Counted from the stretch's first letter, positions 17,611 through 29,464 are shown. The stretch: 64,000 nt of DNA from JALSRK01 sp964461995 (GCA_964461995.1 CAYWXL010000008.1:1-64000); one strand, 5' to 3'. Notes: a model not told the origin generated them from the letters alone. Made by a program: numbers and translations.

Positions 17611-17921
17611 CGGCTCGGAGCAAATCTTTCTTCACCAATCTGGAATTGTGTCGTCGAGAGAGCGAGCGGCCGCTCAAGGCACTGTCAACCGGTCAGTTCT
17701 CGGAAGAATACATATACATTATTTGGAATTAGTATTCACTTTTTGGAAGACAGCCGGAAAGAGAAATGCGGTGACGAGCGGCGTGCTGGCTTCCCTGGCT
17801 ATTTCAGCGGCGGGGTAGTAGCCAGGGACTTGACTCGAAAGTGGACGAGGGTTAAATAGGAAAGTAGGTCATTCTTCTCGCAAACTCAGGGGTTACAAGA
17901 CTAAACAACAGGAGGCCACTC
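17611..17921. other. Leader/intergenic region ahead of the TonB receptor with a 10-bp inverted repeat
   Basis: This 311-bp gap has no gene. It includes an unusually AT-rich patch (about 17690-17760), a likely place for the promoter. A perfect inverted repeat, TCCCTGGCTA at 17792-17801 and TAGCCAGGGA at 17819-17828, encloses a 17-nt loop with no T-run, so it looks more like a leader structure or operator than a terminator. The ribosome-binding site CAGGAGG lies shortly before ATG 17922. Confidence 0.45.
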
Positions 17922-20900
17922 ATGAAGCGTTGGACGCTGCTGGCCGCGCTTGTGGCTGGTATCCTCGCTTCCACGCCGGCCCAGGCGCAGGTCCTCTATG
18001 GCTCCATCGTCGGCACCGTGACGGACCAGACCGGCGCGGTGGTTCCGAACGCGACGGTGGTGATCACGAACCGGGAGACGGGCTTGACACGCGAGACGAC
18101 CACGGACATGGCGGGTCGTTACTCGCTGGTCAACGTGCTTCCCGGAGACTACGATCTGCGGGTCTCTGCGGAAGGGTTTCGGACGGTCACTCGGGAGAAC
18201 GTCCGGGTGACGATCAACGTAGTGACCCGTGTGGACTTGACGCTCGAGGTAGGCGCGGTCGCCGAACAGGTGACGGTTACGGCGGAAGCGACGGCGCTGC
18301 AAACAGATAAGTCAGACGTCCACGCCGAACTGACGAGCCAGGAGATCGCGAACCTGCCTCTGTCGAACTACCGGAACTTCCAGAGTTTGATCAACCTGGT
18401 GCCGGGCGCAACGCCGGCGCGGTTCCAGAACGCGGTGGTGGACACGCCCGGGCGCGCACTGTCAACGAACATCAACGGCACCGCGCGGAACAACAACAAC
18501 GCCCGTGTGGACGGAGCCACGAACGTCTTCATCTGGCTCCCGCACCACATGGTCTACGTTCCCCCGGTGGAAGCCATCGAGACGGTGAACATTACGACGG
18601 GATCGTTCGACGCCGAGCAGGGCATGGCCGGCGGCGCGGCGATCACAGTGGCGACGAAATCCGGGACGAACGAGTTCCACGGGGTGCTGTTCGAATACCA
18701 TGACAACCAGCGGTTGCAGGCGAGGAACTTTTTCTTGCCGCCTGACCGTGGCAAAGCGAAGTCGATCTTCAATATTTTCGGCGGCACGCTCGGCGGGCCG
18801 ATCGTGAGGGACAAGCTGTTCTTCTTCGGCAGCTACGAGGGCACGCTGGAGCGGGCCGGCATTTCGCCAACCCCGTACTCGGTGCCCACGGAAAGTATTC
18901 GAGCGGGCAACTTCGCCGGGTTGCCGGTGACGCTGTACGACCCGCTGACGGGCAATCCGGACGGCAGCGGCCGGACGCCCTTCCCGGGCAACATCATTCC
19001 TTCTTCGCGGATCCATCCGATCAGCAAGCGGATTCAGCAGGACGCGCCGTTGCCCAACGTGCCCGGCGTAGCGCAGGGCACGCTGAACAACTACTTCAAC
19101 TCGGGTACCGAGAAACTGAACCGGCATCAATACGACGTCAAGATCAACTGGAACCCGCGAACGGAGCTGGCGATCTGGGGTAAGTACAGCCGCATGGACG
19201 CTCCGGTGAAATCGAAGTTCGCGTTAGGTAAAGTCGGCGGTCCCGGTTTGAGCCGGGCCGGCGTGGGCACGGGTGACACGAACGTGAACATCATCACCAT
19301 CGGCCACACCTGGACGATGTCGCCGACGATGGTGCTGGACGGCACGTTCGCGTTCACCAAGTTCGACCAGAGCGTGGTGGGCCCGGACCACGGGAAGAAC
19401 ATCGGCTCCGAGGTGTGGGGTATTCCGAACACCAACGATCCGATCACCATCGGGCCGGGCGGCGACCAGGTGAAGAGAGCATGCCCGCCGGCGGCGAAGG
19501 GCGCCTGCTACAGCGGCATGCCGGAGATCTCGCACGGCTTCACGCCTTGGGGCAATATCTACGGGTGGCAGCCGCTATTCCGCAAGGAGCGCACCTTCAC
19601 CTACACGACGAACATGACCAAGATCAGCGGTGGACATGAGTTCCGCTGGGGCTTCGACTTGGTGCGGTACCACCTGGACCACTGGCAGCCGGAGATCAGC
19701 CAGGGGCCGCGTGGTTACATCGGCTTCAGCGGCAACATCACCGGCACCAAAGGCTACACGGCGAACTACCTGAACTCTTACGCCGCGTTCCTGTTGGGCC
19801 TGCCGAGCTCCATGCAAAAAGCGGTGCAGTTCTTCGAGATGACGAACCGCGAGTGGCAGTTCGGCTGGTATTTCCGCGACCGGTGGCAGGTGACGCCGAA
19901 GCTCACGCTGAACCTCGGTCTGCGGTATGAGTACTATCCGCTGATCACGCGCCGCGACCGGGGCATCGAGCGCTGGGATCCGTTCACGAACAAGGTCTAC
20001 CTCGGCGGCCTCGGCGGGAACCCGAAGAACGTGGGCATCGAGGTGAGCAAGAAGCTGTTCGCGCCGCGGGTCGGGTTTGCGTACCGGCTGACCGAGGACA
20101 CGGTAATCCGCAGCGGCTACGGCATCACCATCGACCCGCTGCCGTTCTCGCGGCCGTTGCGCGGTCTGTATCCGGCGACGATCGGCGCGTCGTTCGTGGC
20201 GCCGAACCCGTATACGCCGCTGACGACGCTGGACAAGGGTATCCCTCCGATCCCACTGCCGGATGTGAGCAGCGGCGTCCTGGAGCTGCCGCCGACGGTG
20301 AACATGGGGCCGCGGAGCCCTTGGGGCGGCATGCTGCATCGCGGCTACATCCAGTCGTGGAACTTCACGGTGCAGCAGCGGCTACCCGCGGACCTGGTGG
20401 CTTCGGTGGGATACGTCGGCACGCAGACGGTGCACCAGCTTGCTGACCGGGACATCAACGCTGCGCCTCCGGGCGGCGGCCCGTCAGGGCGGCCTCTGGC
20501 GGCGACCCAAGGGCGGCAGATTGCGGCCCTGATGTGGGACGGCTGGGTCAGCGGCAACTACCACGCGCTGCAGGTGGCGCTGAACCGGCAGTTCGCCCGG
20601 GGCTTGTTCCTGAAGGGCGCCTACACATGGTCGAAGACGATCAACTGGACCAACGACGACGGTTGGGCCGGCATGCCGCTGACGAACTGGGGTCCGGCAC
20701 TGCGCCGAAACCGGGCGGTGGCCAGCTACGACCGGACGCACATGTTCACGTTGGGCTTCCTCTACGAGCTGCCCTTCGGGCCGGGTAAGACCTGGGCGCA
20801 CTCCGGCGCGCTGTCGTGGCTGCTGCGCGGCTGGCAAACCAACGGCGTCTTCAGCGCTTACAGCGGCACGCCGTTCACGATCTGGGCCAACGGCGCCGAG

Positions 20901-21323
20901 CTGAACATGCCGGGCACGCGGCAGACGGCGGACCAGGTCAAGTCTAAGGTGAAGATCCTCGGCGAGATCGGTCCCGGCAAGAGCTGGTTCGATCCGCTAG
21001 CCTTCGCTCAGCCGGAGGGCGTGCGCTTCGGCACTACTGGCCGCAACGTGATGCGCGGTCCGGGGATGTGGAACTTGGATTTGAGCCTCTTCCGGACGTT
21101 CTCGCTCGGTGAACGGTGGAAGCTGGAGTTCCGGGCGGAGGCCTTCAACCTGACGAACACGCCGAAGTTCGCCAACCCCGGCTCCAACGTGGCCCAACTG
21201 CGGCTCAATCCGGACGGGACGATCCGCAGCCTGGGCAACTTCTCGTCGATTACGAGCACGTTGAACGGGTTGGCGACGCCCTCGGAGCGGCAGTTCCGCT
21301 TCGGCCTGCGGCTGAGCTTCTGA
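17922..21323 (+). CDS. TonB-dependent receptor with N-terminal carboxypeptidase-regulatory domain (Oar-like)
   Basis: The 1133-residue outer-membrane protein has a signal peptide (through AQAQ, about residue 23), a carboxypeptidase-regulatory-like beta domain (about 25-115, GTVTDQTGAVVPNATV), a plug (about 115-260) and a large beta-barrel. It ends in RLSF, the terminal Phe expected for barrel assembly. These Oar-like receptors are abundant in Solibacter-type acidobacteria and are often assigned to uptake of oligosaccharides or proteins. Flanking polysaccharide enzymes suggest a sugar substrate, but no SusD partner is present. A strong SD (CAGGAGG) supports ATG 17922. A perfect hairpin terminator follows at 21393. 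Confidence 0.88.
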   Translation: MKRWTLLAALVAGILASTPAQAQVLYGSIVGTVTDQTGAVVPNATVVITNRETGLTRETTTDMAGRYSLVNVLPGDYDLRVSAEGFRTVTRENVRVTINVVTRVDLTLEVGAVAEQVTVTAEATALQTDKSDVHAELTSQEIANLPLSNYRNFQSLINLVPGATPARFQNAVVDTPGRALSTNINGTARNNNNARVDGATNVFIWLPHHMVYVPPVEAIETVNITTGSFDAEQGMAGGAAITVATKSGTNEFHGVLFEYHDNQRLQARNFFLPPDRGKAKSIFNIFGGTLGGPIVRDKLFFFGSYEGTLERAGISPTPYSVPTESIRAGNFAGLPVTLYDPLTGNPDGSGRTPFPGNIIPSSRIHPISKRIQQDAPLPNVPGVAQGTLNNYFNSGTEKLNRHQYDVKINWNPRTELAIWGKYSRMDAPVKSKFALGKVGGPGLSRAGVGTGDTNVNIITIGHTWTMSPTMVLDGTFAFTKFDQSVVGPDHGKNIGSEVWGIPNTNDPITIGPGGDQVKRACPPAAKGACYSGMPEISHGFTPWGNIYGWQPLFRKERTFTYTTNMTKISGGHEFRWGFDLVRYHLDHWQPEISQGPRGYIGFSGNITGTKGYTANYLNSYAAFLLGLPSSMQKAVQFFEMTNREWQFGWYFRDRWQVTPKLTLNLGLRYEYYPLITRRDRGIERWDPFTNKVYLGGLGGNPKNVGIEVSKKLFAPRVGFAYRLTEDTVIRSGYGITIDPLPFSRPLRGLYPATIGASFVAPNPYTPLTTLDKGIPPIPLPDVSSGVLELPPTVNMGPRSPWGGMLHRGYIQSWNFTVQQRLPADLVASVGYVGTQTVHQLADRDINAAPPGGGPSGRPLAATQGRQIAALMWDGWVSGNYHALQVALNRQFARGLFLKGAYTWSKTINWTNDDGWAGMPLTNWGPALRRNRAVASYDRTHMFTLGFLYELPFGPGKTWAHSGALSWLLRGWQTNGVFSAYSGTPFTIWANGAELNMPGTRQTADQVKSKVKILGEIGPGKSWFDPLAFAQPEGVRFGTTGRNVMRGPGMWNLDLSLFRTFSLGERWKLEFRAEAFNLTNTPKFANPGSNVAQLRLNPDGTIRSLGNFSSITSTLNGLATPSERQFRFGLRLSF

Positions 21324-21392
21324 GCCGGTCGCGGGACCGCATCCGAACGGATCCGGGCGGCCGGCGGCGGCCGCCCGGGAGACGAAAAAATG

Positions 21393-21424
21393 AAACGCCC
21401 GCCGGCAAGAGGCGGGCGTTTTTT
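21393..21424. terminator. Rho-independent terminator, probably bidirectional
   Basis: AAACGCCCGCC (21393-21403) pairs perfectly with GGCGGGCGTTT (21411-21421) around a 7-nt loop, followed by a T-run to 21424. A run of six A at 21385-21390 precedes it, so the reverse strand also gives a hairpin with a nearby U-run. It sits between the convergent TonB receptor and GH51 genes. Confidence 0.92.
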
Positions 21425-21562
21425 CTCATCGGCTACCTGACCCGCAGGAACAGGCGTTCGCCGTAAAAGCTTTCTTGTATAACAATGCGGCGACGGATGC
21501 AACATCGCCAGGGAAAAAAGTTGGGGGACCGCCGCCGCTTCGTACCAGTACTGCGGTAACCG

Positions 21563-23509
21563 TTACTCCTGGGCCGCTTCCAGTTCCCAGATGGTGACGC
21601 TCAAAGGCGGAGCCTCCAGGACCGGTACGGGATTGGAGAACGATTCCCAACGAATGTCCACAACGCGCGGGGCGCCGGGGTCGTTGTGGCTCAGCCGATC
21701 CGGACCGGTGATCCACCAACGTACTCCGTGCCCGGAGAGTCTCGCCCCACGGACAGCGATTTCGAGCCGTTGGGACGAGGGGGTCGGATTCACCAGGCCG
21801 ATGGTCAAAGCCGCGCGGTCGGCCGTCCACGCCGCGGCGAGATCCAGGGGAGTGGGGATGCCGGAAACTTCGACAGGGACTTTGCCGAACCGTTCGCGAT
21901 AGAGCTTTAGCACGAGGCCGGTGGTCTCGAACTCGGCGGCGGTCTTGGTGGTTTTGATAGCGCCGATGACGTTGACCGTTTGCGCGTAGTTTGCCATGAA
22001 GTAGATGTCGGAGTTGCGGAAAAACTCGTGGAGGCCGGCGGCGATGCCCAGAGCGTCCTGAAGGAAGTAACGGACGCCGAGTTCGCCGAACTCATTAGGG
22101 CCGTACCAATAGTTCCACTCGTCCATGGCGATGCGGATGTTCTTCCCGGCGAGTCCGGGGATCCGGCGGCGGTAGTCGCGGTGGGCGTCGGCGAGTTTCC
22201 GGATATACGCCGGTACCTGCTGGACGTGCTCCACGAGATCTTCCCGGTCCTGCCAGTAGCGATGCTCACTGATCAAGGTCATGTGATCCGCGCAGTGGGT
22301 GAGCATGGCCTCACTCCACCTGCCCATGTGACCGACGGCGATGGGCTCGATTGAAGGATCGACGGCCCGCATCGCTTCGACGACGCGGTTGTGTTTCTTG
22401 ACGTATTCCTCGAGCGGCATGTGGCCGAGCTGCCACTCGCCGTACATCTCGTTGCCGACGGCGAAGAACTTGACGCCGAAGGGCTGCGGGTGGCCGTTGG
22501 CGGCGCGCAGGCGGCCCATGGGCGTATTCGGGGCGCCATTGAGGTACTCGACCTGTTCGGCGGCGGCCTTTGCCCCTCCGAGGCCGGTGTTGACGGCGAC
22601 GAAGGGCTCGGCGCCGATCTCCCGCATCAGGGCCATATACTCGTGAATGCCGACGTCGTTGTGCTCGATCCCCTTCCAGGCGGGATTCTTGCGTGGCGGT
22701 CGCCTGTCGCGGTCGCCGATGCCATCCTTCCAGTTGTAGCCGCTGACGAAATTGCCCCCGGGCCAGCGGTAAATAGGCGCGTTCAGTTCCTTGAGCAGCG
22801 CCACGGTATCGGCGCGCCAGCCGTGGATGTTGTCAGCCGGCATGAGGGAAACGGCGCCGACCCGGTAGCTTCCCGTGCCGCGGGCGACGATTTCCAGACG
22901 GCCGTTGTCGGTGGAGCCGCGGGAACGGAACCGTAACGGGTACTTCCGGTAGTCCGGCGTCAGCCTCTGGATCATCACGGTGTCGCGCATCGAAGCTCCG
23001 CCGCCCCAGACGAGGCTGACTTCGACGGGGCCGGCCGAGGGATCCCCCGCCAGCACGATGCGACCGGTGTATTCCTTGCCGGCGACGAGGCCGAGCCGCT
23101 CCTGCATCAGTCCTGCAGGCCGGCCGCCGCCCGGGAGGTGAATTTCCGGGGTGTGCTCGCCGACGTAGGAATGAGAAGTCACCATGCGGACCGAATCCTT
23201 AGGCCCGATGATCATCCACGGCGAACGTACCAGCAGCTCGTAGGGGCGACCCTCCCCCTGGTAGGAACTCTTGCCCGGAGTGAACATTTCCCAGGCGGGA
23301 GCTTCGCCGGTGACCGGATAGTAGAACTTGCGGTCTTCGAGCATTTCGGCCCAGAGTCCGCCGTAGATGCAACGGCCGAGGTGTTCAATGAACTGGCCAT
23401 AGATGTATTTCGATATTGGCTCACGCGTCCGGGAAGCGTCGATGGCGACCGTCGCGGCTCGGGCGGTGAGACATACGAGCAGAACGAGGGCGAGACGACA
23501 GCTTTTCAT
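21563..23509 (-). CDS. Exported alpha-L-arabinofuranosidase (GH51)
   Basis: The 648-residue enzyme removes arabinose side chains from arabinoxylan or arabinan. It starts with a signal peptide (MKSCRLALVLLVCLTARAA). The GH51 signatures are ISKYIYGQFIEHLGRCIYGG near residue 35, AVGNEMYGEW (acid/base Glu), and IRIAMDEWNYWYG (nucleophile region). Length and the C-terminal beta-sandwich are normal. ATG 23509 is preferred because it opens the signal peptide. It is convergent with the TonB receptor and reads in the same direction as, but 87 bp after, the FG-GAP lipoprotein gene. Confidence 0.9.
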   Translation of the reverse strand: MKSCRLALVLLVCLTARAATVAIDASRTREPISKYIYGQFIEHLGRCIYGGLWAEMLEDRKFYYPVTGEAPAWEMFTPGKSSYQGEGRPYELLVRSPWMIIGPKDSVRMVTSHSYVGEHTPEIHLPGGGRPAGLMQERLGLVAGKEYTGRIVLAGDPSAGPVEVSLVWGGGASMRDTVMIQRLTPDYRKYPLRFRSRGSTDNGRLEIVARGTGSYRVGAVSLMPADNIHGWRADTVALLKELNAPIYRWPGGNFVSGYNWKDGIGDRDRRPPRKNPAWKGIEHNDVGIHEYMALMREIGAEPFVAVNTGLGGAKAAAEQVEYLNGAPNTPMGRLRAANGHPQPFGVKFFAVGNEMYGEWQLGHMPLEEYVKKHNRVVEAMRAVDPSIEPIAVGHMGRWSEAMLTHCADHMTLISEHRYWQDREDLVEHVQQVPAYIRKLADAHRDYRRRIPGLAGKNIRIAMDEWNYWYGPNEFGELGVRYFLQDALGIAAGLHEFFRNSDIYFMANYAQTVNVIGAIKTTKTAAEFETTGLVLKLYRERFGKVPVEVSGIPTPLDLAAAWTADRAALTIGLVNPTPSSQRLEIAVRGARLSGHGVRWWITGPDRLSHNDPGAPRVVDIRWESFSNPVPVLEAPPLSVTIWELEAAQE

Positions 23510-23596
23510 CGCACCGGAGATTCTATCGCGGGACAGCGAGCGGAGCACGCCTTCGACTGGAGGCGCGGGCCGCCACATGATCGGGCCAGAGGGCGG

Positions 23597-25333
<1,737 letters not shown>

Positions 25334-25338
25334 AGAAG

Positions 25339-26751
25339 TTACGGCCGGCCTCCTTCGAGGTTTCTCAGGGTGCGGTCAATGCTGGCTAGGAGCTCCCACT
25401 GATCGTAGCGCGAAGCTTGCGACTTGGCTTCCCTCATCCAACGGATTGCTTTCGGGCGGTTTCCGGACCGGGCGTAGGCGACGCCGAGGGCGTACAGGAA
25501 CCCTGGCGTTTGCGCGTCTTCCGGCTGTAGCGTCTTCTCGAAATGCCGGATCGCCTCCGCGAGTTTACCTTGATCCGCCAAGATGCGCCCCAAATGATAG
25601 TGTGCCAGACGGTAGCCGGGCTCGTTCTCGATCGCTTGGCGGAACTGCTGAATCGCTTCGGCGGTTTTGCCCTCTTCCTCGAAGATCACTCCCAGGTTCA
25701 GGTGCGCTTTGGCGTAAAAGGGATTGATCTCGATTGCCCGGCGGAAGGCCTTTTTGGCCTCGGCGCGGTTGCCCATTTGGTACATCATGACGCCGTAATC
25801 GTAGTGGCACTCGGGCAGGTTCTCGTTGATGGCGAGCGCCTTGCGATAGTGGGCCAGGGCTTCCTCCTTGCGGCCGAGGCGCCAGTAGAGCGACATCAGG
25901 TTGATGTGGGCCTGCACCTGCTGGGGATCGATCTCGAGGACCTTCAAGTGGACCGCAACGGACTCCTCCAGCCTGCCTTGTTTTTCCAGCTCGACGCCGG
26001 CCCGGAGGTACTCGGTGGGGCTCTTCATCTTGCTGCGGACGGCGGTCAGGATGCGGTCGCCGGTGGGCGGCATGTCGAGCTTGTGTTTCTCGCCGAGGTC
26101 GAAGTGCTCGCGCGCGTCTTCCGGCCGGCGGAGTTTGCGATAGGCGAGGGCCAGGGCGTAGTGAGCCTGCCCGTACCGGGGATAGATCTGGACCGCCTTT
26201 TCGAAGGCTTCAGCGGCCTTGGCGGTCTCGCCGCGGGAGGCGCGAATGCGTCCGAGGCCGTACCAGGCGATGGCGTTCTGCGGGTCGGCCTCGAGAACTC
26301 TGGCATAGAGAGCTTCGGCCTCCTCAGCTTTGCCGGTCCTTAAAAGCAGATCGGCGAGCTTCACCTCGGCGGGGACGTAGCCGGGATCGAGCTTGAGAGC
26401 AGCACGAAGGTTGGCGATGGCCGCCTCGTTCTTGCCTTGCTCGAGCTGGACGCAGGCGAGAAGGTAGGTCCAGTCGAAGCGGCCGGGCTCGAGGAGGCGG
26501 GCGCGGTCGTAATAGACCTCGGCGGCGGCGTTCTGCTGGTGGGCGTGCAGGAGCATGGCCGCCGCAGCGTTCGTGTCGGGATCGCGGGGACGGGAGACGG
26601 CGGCTTGCAGCGCTTTCTGAATCTCGGCGCGGATCGTCGGTTGGAAAGCTTCCAGTTTGACCTGGGGCTGCGGCGGCAACGATTCTGCCGGCGGTGAAGC
26701 CCCTCCACACCCGAAAAACAACACGGCGGCCGCAGCCACCCAGCCTCTCAT
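25339..26751 (-). CDS. TPR-repeat lipoprotein
   Basis: The 470-residue protein begins with a lipoprotein signal (FFGC, Cys15) and then consists of about ten tetratricopeptide repeats, such as AIAWYGLGRIRASRGETAKA and AHINLMSLYWRLGRKEEAL. TPR arrays mediate protein binding. It is placed directly upstream of the ASPIC/UnbV lipoprotein with 5 bp between them, suggesting a common complex at the cell surface. ATG 26751 is preferred to 26808 because it leads directly into the lipobox. No enzymatic domain is visible. Confidence 0.87.
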   Translation of the reverse strand: MRGWVAAAAVLFFGCGGASPPAESLPPQPQVKLEAFQPTIRAEIQKALQAAVSRPRDPDTNAAAAMLLHAHQQNAAAEVYYDRARLLEPGRFDWTYLLACVQLEQGKNEAAIANLRAALKLDPGYVPAEVKLADLLLRTGKAEEAEALYARVLEADPQNAIAWYGLGRIRASRGETAKAAEAFEKAVQIYPRYGQAHYALALAYRKLRRPEDAREHFDLGEKHKLDMPPTGDRILTAVRSKMKSPTEYLRAGVELEKQGRLEESVAVHLKVLEIDPQQVQAHINLMSLYWRLGRKEEALAHYRKALAINENLPECHYDYGVMMYQMGNRAEAKKAFRRAIEINPFYAKAHLNLGVIFEEEGKTAEAIQQFRQAIENEPGYRLAHYHLGRILADQGKLAEAIRHFEKTLQPEDAQTPGFLYALGVAYARSGNRPKAIRWMREAKSQASRYDQWELLASIDRTLRNLEGGRP

Positions 26752-26836
26752 ACAACCCCATCGTAGCGGCCGGGGATTAGGCGCGTCAAAACGCCGCCGC
26801 TGCTCCAAGGACCGGCGCCGGACTTGTCTTGCGTGG

Positions 26837-27391
26837 CTACATGTGGACGAGCAGCGAGCCCATGTCTACGACCAGCTTGTGGCACTGCTCGAACGTGCGC
26901 TCACCGTGGCGCTGCCGCTCCTTTTCGAACTCTTGCTCCAGAGCGGCGAACTCCTGTTCCGTCATTGTCTCTTTGGCGAGCGGATAGAAGACGTGGTCCT
27001 CGGTGTGGATGTGACGGCGGAGCAAGGCCACGTAGGCGGCGAGGTTCTCAAGGAGCTCGTCGGTCTTTTGCGGGTCGCCTTCGGCGTAGCCGTCGATCGC
27101 CCGCGCCCAGGCGGTAACGAGGTTGCGGCAGCGCTCGTGCTGGTGGCGGAGCGTCTCGAGCTGGGCGTCGATCTCGCCGCTGTGTTTCTGGGCGAGCAGA
27201 GTGAAGAGCACGTGTTCTTCCTTGAAATGGTGGAACTTATCGGCGAAGGTCCGGGCGAACTCGGCTGCCTTGTCGAAGAATTCGCGGGGCGGCCGCTGAC
27301 CCTGTTCGATGCGCTCGACGGCCAGGGCCAGATTGTCGAGATACTGGCGGATGAGGCCGTGTTCGTTGGAGAGCGTTTCAATGGCGTTCAT
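26837..27391 (-). CDS. Hemerythrin HHE-domain protein
   Basis: The 184-residue protein is a four-helix HHE cation-binding domain. Likely di-iron ligands are in NEHGLIRQYL (about residue 10), FHHFKEEHVLF (about 75), HQHERC (about 104) and HIHTEDHVFYPLA (about 145). Such proteins bind oxygen or nitric oxide or take part in iron-sulphur repair; the exact role here is unknown. ATG 27391 starts MNAIETLSNEHG, in line with homologues. It is a single gene following truB with about 117 bp between them. Confidence 0.85.
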   Translation of the reverse strand: MNAIETLSNEHGLIRQYLDNLALAVERIEQGQRPPREFFDKAAEFARTFADKFHHFKEEHVLFTLLAQKHSGEIDAQLETLRHQHERCRNLVTAWARAIDGYAEGDPQKTDELLENLAAYVALLRRHIHTEDHVFYPLAKETMTEQEFAALEQEFEKERQRHGERTFEQCHKLVVDMGSLLVHM

Positions 27392-27508
27392 GACGGTTTC
27401 CCTCCCGGCGCTCCCGGGGAGGCCATGGGGCGGCCATGTCGGAAAGCGCGACAACAGTATACTTGAAAATCCTCTTATCCGAATCGCGTGCCGCCGCGGC
27501 GGGCTGCG

Positions 27509-28393
27509 TCAGAGGACGACGATCGGGTGGTAGAGATTCGGCAGGCGAGCTTCGCCGATGGCGATCAGGTCGCCGGATTGGGAGATCGCCTTCACGAGTT
27601 TGGCGTGTTTGGCGCCGCGGAAGGGGGAGGCGCGGAAGTCGCGCCCCTGCCGGATCTGGGTTTCGGTGAGGCGGTCCACGCGGACGGCGGGCATGTCGGG
27701 AAGGAGCTTGGCGGCGGGGATGACGGCCCGGTCCAGACGTCCTTCCTGGGCGAGGACTTCGAGCTCTTCGATAGTGCGGGCCTGCTCCAGCGTGAATTCG
27801 GCGGCCTTGAGGCGCACCAGTTTTTCCAAAAAGGCGCCGCAGCCGTACTTCTTGCCGAGGTCGTGGGCGACGGTGCGCAGGTAAGTGCCGGCCGAGCAGT
27901 GGACTTTCAGGCGGGCACGCGGGCCGTCGAGCTCGACGAGCTCGAGGGAGTGGATGGTGACGGTGACGGGCTTCAGCTCGACGGGCTTGTTCCTGCGGGC
28001 TAGCTTGTACGCCGGGGTGCCGTGGATTTTCTTGGCCGAGATCGGTGGGGGGAGCTGCTGGATCTCGCCGCGGAATTCGTCGAGGAGGGCTTCGAGGCGT
28101 TCGCGGTCCAGTTCGGCAGGTTCGTTCTTCTCGCCAACGGGCTCGCCGTCGCAGTCGTAGCTGTCGGTGGCCCAGCCGAAGTGGATGACGGCGTCGTAGA
28201 CCTTGTCGCCGGCGACATAGAACTGAGCCAAGCGGGTGGCCCGGCCGAGGACCAGGGGCAGTACGCCGGTAGCCGCCGGGTCGAGGGTGCCGAGGTGGCC
28301 TACTTTCTTGATCTTGAAGAGGTTGCGGACCTTGTTGACGACGTCGTGGGAGGTCCAGCCCGACGGTTTGTCAACGACGATTGCACCGGTCAT
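27509..28393 (-). CDS. truB: tRNA pseudouridine-55 synthase
   Basis: TruB isomerises U55 in the T-loop of most tRNAs. The 294-residue protein carries the catalytic Asp38 in GHLGTLDPAATGVLP, the start MTGAIVVDKPSGWTSHDVV, the AYKLARRN block and the HCSAGTYLRT motif. Length fits. The usual partners infB, rbfA and rpsO are absent here. ATG 28393 is well defined. Confidence 0.95.
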   Translation of the reverse strand: MTGAIVVDKPSGWTSHDVVNKVRNLFKIKKVGHLGTLDPAATGVLPLVLGRATRLAQFYVAGDKVYDAVIHFGWATDSYDCDGEPVGEKNEPAELDRERLEALLDEFRGEIQQLPPPISAKKIHGTPAYKLARRNKPVELKPVTVTIHSLELVELDGPRARLKVHCSAGTYLRTVAHDLGKKYGCGAFLEKLVRLKAAEFTLEQARTIEELEVLAQEGRLDRAVIPAAKLLPDMPAVRVDRLTETQIRQGRDFRASPFRGAKHAKLVKAISQSGDLIAIGEARLPNLYHPIVVL

Positions 28394-28588
28394 CGAACCT
28401 TACTACTGTAACATCCAGGCCTCAAAGCGCTGCGCGGAGTTCGCTAGGGGCGGCGAAGCGGCCGATATAATGGCCTGCAGTGGCATACCCCACGTTGCGG
28501 CGGGCGCTGGACTGGGCGGTCTTGTGGCTGTTCGCTTCGCTGTTCGAATTCGCCGCGGTGGTGTTGAGCGCTGCGGCCGGGAGGAGGA

Positions 28589-29464
28589 ATGCAGCCGATC
28601 GTCAACGTTCTGAGCGTTGATGTCGAAGACTATTTCCACCCGACCGAGGTGCAGCGGGTGGCAGGGCCCGAGTCCTGGGAGAGCCTGCCCTCCCGTGTGG
28701 AGTGCGCCACCGAGCGCGTTCTCGAACTGCTCGAGGCCGCCGGGGCGCGGGCGACGTTCTTCGTGTTGGGGTGGGTGGCGGAGAGGCGCCCTGCCTTGGT
28801 GAAGAGGATCGCGGCGGCCGGCCACGAGATCGGCTGCCACAGCTTCGGCCACCGGCTCGTCTATAAGATGACGCCGGGGGAGTTCCGGGCCGACACGCTG
28901 CGAGCCAAGCGGGCCATCGAGGACGCTTGCGGGCTCTCGCCGCGGCTGTACCGGGCGCCGAGCTTCTCGATCACGCGCCGCTCGTGGTGGGCGCTCGAAG
29001 CGCTTGCCGAGTGCGGCTTCGAATACGATTCGAGCATCTACCCGATCCGGCACGACCGCTACGGCATTCCGGGGTTCCACCGGTTTCCGTGCCGGGTGGA
29101 GACGCCCTCTGGCAGCATCATCGAGGTGCCCGTCGCGACGGTGAAGCTGTCGCGGCGGCGGGTGGCCCCCGTCGGCGGCGGCGCCTACCTGCGGCTGTTG
29201 CCCTACCGGTACACGCAAGCCGGCATCCGGCGGCTGAACGAGATCGAGCGCCGGCCGGCGTGCGTCTATTTCCACCCCTGGGAGATGGATCCGGAGCAGC
29301 CCCGGCTGCTGCGCTCGGCGGTTTCCCGGTGGCGCACCTACCGGGGGCTGGGGTCGATGCGGCGCAAGTTGGCGCGGCTGTTCGATGAGTTCCGGTTCGC
29401 GGCGATGAGCGAAGTGGTCCCAGCCGAAGCCGTTCCCGCGGCGTCCGGGGGGCGGCGGGCATGA
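28589..29464 (+). CDS. Polysaccharide deacetylase of the exosortase (XrtA)-associated type
   Basis: The 291-residue protein is a NodB-type de-N-acetylase. The metal site begins with SVDVEDYF near residue 10, and HSFGH near residue 90 provides the two metal histidines. YRAPSFS and the C-terminal YFHPWEMD complete the active-site motifs. The C-terminal extension of about 60 residues (YRGLGSMRRKLARLFDEF) is the one found in deacetylases linked to exosortase/PEP-CTERM loci. A strong SD (GGAGGA) precedes ATG 28589. The next two genes overlap, so the three form one operon that probably modifies an exopolysaccharide. No exosortase is in the window. Confidence 0.85.
   Translation: MQPIVNVLSVDVEDYFHPTEVQRVAGPESWESLPSRVECATERVLELLEAAGARATFFVLGWVAERRPALVKRIAAAGHEIGCHSFGHRLVYKMTPGEFRADTLRAKRAIEDACGLSPRLYRAPSFSITRRSWWALEALAECGFEYDSSIYPIRHDRYGIPGFHRFPCRVETPSGSIIEVPVATVKLSRRRVAPVGGGAYLRLLPYRYTQAGIRRLNEIERRPACVYFHPWEMDPEQPRLLRSAVSRWRTYRGLGSMRRKLARLFDEFRFAAMSEVVPAEAVPAASGGRRA

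Noticed and set aside
28480..28620. 46-codon frame from GTG 28480 with one hydrophobic stretch
   Set aside because: It lacks a ribosome-binding site and overlaps the well-supported deacetylase start by 32 bp; a chance frame is more likely.
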